The notes under the pieces are model-generated. The model did not search any database. It was not told the DNA's origin and saw only the letters and a list, made by a program, of their open reading frames with translations. This document shows, piece after piece, positions 5,382 to 7,039 of a stretch of 7,039 bases of DNA. Numbering within the stretch: the first letter of the stretch is position 1; each line of letters opens with the position of its first letter. Source of the stretch: Candidatus Bipolaricaulota bacterium (GTDB taxonomy: Bacteria > Bipolaricaulota > Bipolaricaulia > RBG-16-55-9 > DRXL01); the NCBI GenBank assembly GCA_025057405.1, contig JANWXV010000032.1:1-7039 (forward strand), written 5' to 3'. The translations under genes were made by a program, and so were the position numbers.

Positions 5382-6110
5382 ATGCGCTGGGTAAGGTTCT
5401 CGCACAACAACGAAGTCCGCCTCGGAGAAGTGCGCGGCGATCTTGTCTATTCACACACAGAGCGCTTCGCGCTGAGTTCGCTTAAGCTCTTGGCTCCGGC
5501 GCAGCCCACCAAGATCGTCTGCGTGGGGGTCAACTATCGCGATCACGCTGCGGAGATGGGGCGCAAGATCCCTGAACGCCCCGTGCTGTTTTTTAAACCC
5601 CCCTCCGCGCTCATCGGCCCGGAAGAGACGATCTATCTCCCAAACTCTGAGAGAGTGGACTACGAGGGCGAGGTCGCTCTAGTGATCAAAGAGCGCTGCA
5701 AGCGTGTCAGAGCCTCTCAAGCCTACGAAGTGATCTGGGGATTCACGTGTTTTAACGACGTAACGGACCGTGCGACGCAAGCGTGGGACCTGAACTGGGT
5801 GCGCGCCAAGGGCTTCGATACGTCAGCCGTACTGGGACCTGTGTTGGTCTCGCCCGATGAGCTATCCGAGCCGTTGCGCCTAGAGACGCGGGTCAACGGG
5901 CAGGTGCGCCAGAGGTCCGACACGGGGCAGCTGATCTTTGCGATTCCCAAGCTCATCGAAGAGATCAGCAGCGTGATGACGCTGGAGCCGGGGGATGTGA
6001 TCGCCACGGGGACGCCGGCGGGGGTCGGTCCGCTCGCTCCGGGGGACATCGTTGAAGTAGAGATTGAGGGGATTGGTGTCTTGCGCAATCGCGTGGCCAG
6101 AGCAGCCTGA
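5382..6110 (+). CDS. Fumarylacetoacetate hydrolase (FAH) family protein
   Basis: 242 residues, the size of the single-domain FAH enzymes (acylpyruvases, oxaloacetate decarboxylases, HpcE-type isomerases) that cleave or isomerise C-C bonds in 2-oxo acids with Mg2+ or Mn2+. A short N-terminal domain (1-40) precedes the catalytic fold. The catalytic fold shows CVGVNYRDHAAEMG with His55, KPPSALIGP (72-80), DYEGEVALVI with metal ligands Glu95 and Glu97, FNDVTDR with metal ligand Asp126, RAKGFDTSAVLGP with Lys143, and GDVIATGTPAGVGPL (204-218). All expected active-site residues are present. The exact substrate cannot be read from sequence, and no aromatic-degradation genes lie nearby, so a general clean-up role such as acylpyruvate hydrolysis is plausible. 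It begins 29 bases after the ZAS gene but has its own promoter. Confidence 0.95.
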   Translation: MRWVRFSHNNEVRLGEVRGDLVYSHTERFALSSLKLLAPAQPTKIVCVGVNYRDHAAEMGRKIPERPVLFFKPPSALIGPEETIYLPNSERVDYEGEVALVIKERCKRVRASQAYEVIWGFTCFNDVTDRATQAWDLNWVRAKGFDTSAVLGPVLVSPDELSEPLRLETRVNGQVRQRSDTGQLIFAIPKLIEEISSVMTLEPGDVIATGTPAGVGPLAPGDIVEVEIEGIGVLRNRVARAA

Positions 6111-6117
6111 CTATGAT

Positions 6118-6146
6118 TTGCGCGCCGGGCGCCGAATCTAGATAAT
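6118..6146 (+). promoter_or_regulatory. tRNA-Ala/toxin-antitoxin promoter
   Basis: TTGCGC (6118-6123), 17 bases, GATAAT (6141-6146). The predicted start near 6153 gives a 7-base 5' leader to tRNA-Ala. There is no space for another promoter between the tRNA and the antitoxin SD, so this promoter should also serve the toxin-antitoxin genes unless transcription enters from the FAH gene. Confidence 0.7.
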
Positions 6147-6159
6147 GTAGAGTCTCTGA

Positions 6160-6235
6160 GGGGCCGTAGCTCAGTTGGGAGAGCGCCCGCTTTGCAAGCG
6201 GGAGGTCGGCGGTTCGAATCCGCTCGGCTCCACCA
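6160..6235 (+). tRNA. tRNA-Ala (anticodon TGC), CCA encoded
   Basis: 76 bases with a complete cloverleaf. The acceptor GGGGCCG pairs with CGGCTCC (one G-T), the D arm is GCTC/GAGC, the anticodon stem CCCGC/GCGGG encloses TTTGCAA, and the T arm GGCGG/CCGCT encloses TTCGAAT with one weak end pair. Positions 34-36 read TGC, for alanine. The discriminator A and CCA are encoded (6232-6235). The antitoxin SD begins 3 bases after the CCA, so the tRNA and the toxin-antitoxin mRNA almost certainly come from one precursor, and 3' processing of the tRNA would create the mRNA 5' end. Confidence 0.97.
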
Positions 6236-6237
6236 AG

Positions 6238-6243
6238 AAGGAG
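6238..6243 (+). promoter_or_regulatory. Shine-Dalgarno site of the antitoxin gene
   Basis: A strong AAGGAG ends 6 bases before ATG 6250 and fixes that start; the same frame extends upstream into the tRNA but has no SD there. It lies directly behind the tRNA CCA, so folding or processing of the tRNA may affect access to it. Confidence 0.8.
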
Positions 6244-6249
6244 TCCGAT

Positions 6250-6435
6250 ATGAGTGCCCTCAAAGAGCGCGCGAAGCAACTCATTGACCAGTTGCCCGAC
6301 AAGGTCGTGGCCCAATTGCTCGAAGATCTCGAGGACATTCTCGATTTAGAGCAGGCGATTGCCCAAGAAGGAAATCAGCCTGGGATGCCTTTGGAACAAT
6401 TTCTGGAGGAGCTTAAGCGCGAGGGCAAGTTGTGA
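6250..6435 (+). CDS. Small antitoxin of a RelE/ParE-type toxin-antitoxin pair
   Basis: 61 residues, acidic and almost all helix: a leucine-patterned first half (LKERAKQLIDQLPDKVVAQLLEDLEDIL, 4-31) followed by a charged tail (MPLEQFLEELKREGKL, 46-61) of the kind that wraps round a RelE-fold toxin. The LIDQLP motif recurs in small antitoxins of this kind from cyanobacteria and thermophiles, from memory. No ribbon-helix-helix or other DNA-binding motif is obvious, so autoregulation is uncertain. Assignment rests mainly on size, acidity and the 4-base overlap (GTGA) with the toxin gene. The start is chosen by the SD; the longer frame would begin inside tRNA-Ala and is not real. Confidence 0.8.
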   Translation: MSALKERAKQLIDQLPDKVVAQLLEDLEDILDLEQAIAQEGNQPGMPLEQFLEELKREGKL

Positions 6436-6689
6436 TCTATCAGCTCGTCGTCAAGCCCGGAGTGCAGCGCCAGCTCCGTCAGCTCGATTCTCCAGCGCTC
6501 CGCAGGATCATGCGAAAGTTCCAGCAACTCCAGCAAAACCCAAGACCGCCAAATGCGCAAAAGCTTCACGGTCGTTTAGAAGGCTATCGCGTTCGTGTAG
6601 GCGATTGGCGTATCCTCTACCAGATAGATGACCAAGCCAAAGAAGTTCGGGTTTATCGCATCAAGCATCGCTCTCAAGCGTACAGATGA
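6432..6689 (+). CDS. RelE/ParE-family toxin (mRNA-interferase-like or gyrase-directed)
   Basis: 85 basic residues, the usual family length. It starts at GTG 6432, overlapping the antitoxin stop by 4 bases. The family pattern is complete: strand MIYQLVVKPGVQRQLRQL (1-18), helical hairpin to about 36, KLHGRLEGYRVRVGDWRILYQID (44-66) and VRVYRIKHRSQAYR (72-85). The GDWRILY and IKHR-xx-Y elements, with Arg60, His79, Arg80 and Tyr84, match RelE-like RNases that cut mRNA at the ribosome. ParE gyrase poisons share the fold and cannot be fully excluded. Translational coupling keeps toxin output tied to antitoxin output. The next gene starts 9 bases after the stop. Confidence 0.92.
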   Translation: MIYQLVVKPGVQRQLRQLDSPALRRIMRKFQQLQQNPRPPNAQKLHGRLEGYRVRVGDWRILYQIDDQAKEVRVYRIKHRSQAYR

Positions 6690-6698
6690 CTCAAATCT

Positions 6699-7039
6699 AT
6701 GAATGTTAAAATCGCACTGGTCACCGGGGCCAGTCGCGGCATCGGCGCGGCGACGGCTCTAAAATTGGCCCAGCAAGGCTGCGACGTTGCTGTCAACTAT
6801 CTGTCACGCGCCGATTCTGCTCAAGCCGTCGTGCAGCAGATCGAATCTTTGGGACGCAGAGCCATCGTCGTCCCAGCGGACGTCTCGGATTATGATCAAG
6901 TCCACAAGATGATCGAGACGACGGTGCACGAACTTGGAGGGCTGCACATCTTGATCAACAACGCGGGCTACTCGTCTCACGGAGGCATCGAACAGCTCTC
7001 GCTCGAAGAATGGGAAAGAATGCTCGCGGTCACGCTGAA
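6699..7039 (+). CDS. Short-chain dehydrogenase/reductase, 3-oxoacyl-ACP-reductase (FabG)-like (partial)
   Basis: The first 113 residues of a classical SDR; the rest, including the catalytic Tyr-x3-Lys, lies beyond the window. Visible are the cofactor motif TGASRGIG (9-16), NYLSR after the second strand (33-37, suggesting NADPH), ADV (60-62), the structural NNAG (87-90), and EEWERMLAVTL (103-113), which matches the W-x3-VN region of classical SDRs, although the usual VN reads VT here. It could act in fatty-acid synthesis or on another alcohol/ketone pair; sub-family cannot be settled from half the protein. ATG 6699 is 9 bases after the toxin stop and has neither an SD nor a clear promoter, so translation may depend on ribosomes leaving the toxin gene. 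Confidence 0.93.
   Translation, partial: MNVKIALVTGASRGIGAATALKLAQQGCDVAVNYLSRADSAQAVVQQIESLGRRAIVVPADVSDYDQVHKMIETTVHELGGLHILINNAGYSSHGGIEQLSLEEWERMLAVTL

Noticed and set aside
6118..6136. G+C-rich palindromic stretch after the FAH-family gene as a terminator
   Set aside because: The only stems have one-base or overlapping loops and no T-run follows. The stretch is better explained as the -35 box and spacer of the tRNA-Ala promoter.
6160..6235. tRNA-Ala 3' end as a phage or island attachment site
   Set aside because: No integrase gene and no second copy of the tRNA 3' end are visible in the window, so integration remains only a possibility.
6175..6249. Upstream extension of the antitoxin frame from an ATG-like start inside tRNA-Ala
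   Set aside because: It would translate the tRNA gene itself, while the strong SD at 6238-6243 points to ATG 6250.
1..7039. CRISPR arrays, insertion sequences, phage genes or riboswitches
   Set aside because: No regularly spaced direct repeats, transposase or phage protein motifs or known riboswitch cores were seen on either strand; gaps between genes are at most about 180 bases.

Overview
This is a 7 kb piece of a bacterial chromosome, about mid-50s % G+C by eye. It is gene-dense, with short gaps. Two tRNA genes have their CCA end encoded in the DNA, and Shine-Dalgarno (SD) sites and sigma-70-type promoters can be read directly. The aminotransferase resembles Thermus LysN more than other aminotransferases I know. 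Together with a toxin-antitoxin pair and many SD-less starts, this hints at an uncultured, possibly thermophilic, deep-branching bacterium such as a Bipolaricaulota/Acetothermum-like lineage. That placement is a guess; no marker in the window fixes it.

Layout, minus-strand half (1-4080). A partial class 1A dihydroorotate dehydrogenase (pyrD, 1-589) has its own strong promoter. Upstream of it lies a probable transcription unit: a Crp/Fnr regulator with an N-terminal cysteine cluster (1184-1951), a universal stress protein (722-1162) and tRNA-Val(TAC) (634-708). A second, cysteine-cluster-free Crp/Fnr regulator (1994-2656) lies just upstream of that unit. A 176-base gap follows, dominated by a 78-base imperfect inverted repeat (2760-2837). 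A LysN-like PLP aminotransferase ends inside the repeat (2833-4080).

Layout, plus-strand half (4229-7039). A divergent intergenic region leads into a two-gene overlapping operon: an unrecognised 157-residue protein and a membrane protein with an anti-sigma-type H-x3-C-x2-C motif. After it come a fumarylacetoacetate-hydrolase-family enzyme, tRNA-Ala(TGC), a RelE/ParE-type toxin-antitoxin pair beginning 14 bases after the tRNA CCA, and the start of a short-chain dehydrogenase/reductase that runs off the window.

The strongest non-gene signal is that several transcription units have a -10 box only 6-8 bases before the start codon and no SD, as expected for leaderless mRNAs. uspA and the antitoxin, which lie inside transcription units, and the aminotransferase have clear SD sites. 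The most interesting candidate system is the unknown-protein/ZAS-membrane-protein operon. The tRNA-Ala/toxin-antitoxin polycistron is the next.
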